This document shows positions 5,345 through 5,589 of a stretch of 5,589 nucleotides of DNA, in pieces. Origin of the DNA: Bacillota bacterium (lineage in GTDB: Bacteria > Bacillota > Proteinivoracia > UBA4975); NCBI GenBank assembly GCA_012727415.1, contig JAAYHI010000172.1:1-5589 (forward strand), read 5' to 3'. A program made the position numbers and the translations under genes. How positions within the stretch are numbered: the first letter of the stretch is position 1; each line of letters begins with the position of its first letter. Below the pieces are notes generated by a model, which saw only the letters and a program-made list of their open reading frames with translations, ran no database searches and had not been told where the DNA came from.

Positions 5345-5370
5345 ACAGACACCCAAGTGTCTGTTTTTTT
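5345..5370 (+). terminator. Strong intrinsic terminator
   Basis: ACAGACAC (5345-5352) pairs perfectly with GTGTCTGT (5357-5364) around a CCAA loop, and seven Ts follow at 5364-5370. It ends the candidate small transcript or the doubtful ORF upstream, and separates both from the gene at 5494. Confidence 0.88.
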
Positions 5371-5396
5371 GCGTAAGGGTTTTTTTCGGGTATGAT
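5369..5396 (+). promoter_or_regulatory. Possible promoter of the membrane-protein gene
   Basis: TATGAT at 5391-5396 is a good -10 box. TTGCGT at 5369-5374, 16 bases upstream, is a weak -35. The predicted start is near 5403, inside the perfect palindrome TGTTGCAACA (5402-5411), which could act as an operator. This would leave a leader of about 90 bases before the ATG. Confidence 0.4.
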
Positions 5397-5493
5397 ATTT
5401 TTGTTGCAACATATAGCTTTAACAGGCATTTTCTTTGGGGCAGGCAGGGATGCAGCTTGCTGGTGTTGAATAATAGTAACATGAGGTGGCGAA

Positions 5494-5589
5494 ATGGACG
5501 AAAAAAATAAACTGCTGAAGGCTTTAGTAGCTATTGCCGCGATTTTTCTGCTGTTAGCTTATGGACGCAAAATTGTATCTATCCTTACC
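5494..5589 (+). CDS. N-terminus of a membrane protein (runs off the window)
   Basis: Thirty-two codons are visible from ATG 5494, preceded by GAGGTGG at 5483-5489, a reasonable ribosome binding site. The sequence starts with a short charged stretch (MDEKNK) and then a hydrophobic helix at residues 7-23 (LLKALVAIAAIFLLLAY), followed by GRKIVSILT. The short charged N-terminus, a first helix, and then a polar xxIxxIL step resembles the start of AI-2E/YtvI-type transporters, but so do many membrane proteins, so the family is only a guess. An ATG at 5481 is in another frame that stops after nine codons. Confidence 0.7.
   Translation, partial: MDEKNKLLKALVAIAAIFLLLAYGRKIVSILT

Larger units (their letters stand above)
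5304..5370 (+). ncRNA. Candidate small RNA or terminated leader transcript
   Basis: A transcript from the promoter at 5270-5297 would start near 5304 and end at the terminator at 5345-5370, giving about 65 nt. It would contain the palindrome TAAGCGCTTA (5310-5319), an AAGGAG that looks like a ribosome binding site (5319-5324) but has no ATG, GTG or TTG at usable spacing, and then the terminator hairpin. It could be an independent sRNA or a prematurely terminated leader of the membrane-protein gene at 5494. It matches no RNA family I recognise; existence is inferred from the promoter-terminator pair only. Confidence 0.35.

Noticed and set aside
5198..5482. Minus-strand open frame of 94 codons downstream of rnpB
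   Set aside because: It runs through the terminator hairpin and its T-tract on the other strand, with no family resemblance.

Overview
The window looks like a chromosomal segment of a moderate-GC member of the Bacillota, probably class Clostridia (a Peptococcaceae-like lineage would fit). The reasons are the strong Shine-Dalgarno sites, the trmK - Nif3/YqfO - C4 zinc-ribbon gene order, and an RNase P RNA with type A features, which is not the type B form of Bacilli. The genus cannot be fixed from the sequence alone.

Layout. Positions 1-282 (minus strand) hold the N-terminal part of an exported or membrane-anchored protein of unknown function. Upstream of it on the same strand, at 387-629, is a truncated matrixin-type zinc metalloprotease that keeps its zinc motif but has lost its N-terminus. 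Positions 630-865 have no convincing gene but contain a hairpin with a GGGGACGG core that resembles REP-like elements. A plus-strand cluster then begins: trmK (tRNA m1A22 methyltransferase), a Nif3/YqfO-family dinuclear-metal protein, a coiled-coil C4 zinc-ribbon protein, and a MurG-family GlcNAc transferase. These genes overlap or are separated by only 11 bases, so they are very likely co-transcribed. The RNase P RNA gene (rnpB) follows with its own promoter and terminator.

Downstream of rnpB is a 449-base stretch without a confident gene. It contains a near-consensus promoter followed about 50 bases later by a strong intrinsic terminator, which makes a candidate small transcript of about 65 nt. 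It also has several palindromes and a doubtful ORF or gene remnant. The last 96 bases begin a membrane protein that runs off the window.

Functionally the central block is housekeeping: tRNA modification, tRNA 5' processing and a lipid II synthesis-type glycosyltransferase, with two conserved proteins of poorly understood role. Both flanks look like accessory or rearranged DNA. No defence system, CRISPR array or complete mobile element is visible.
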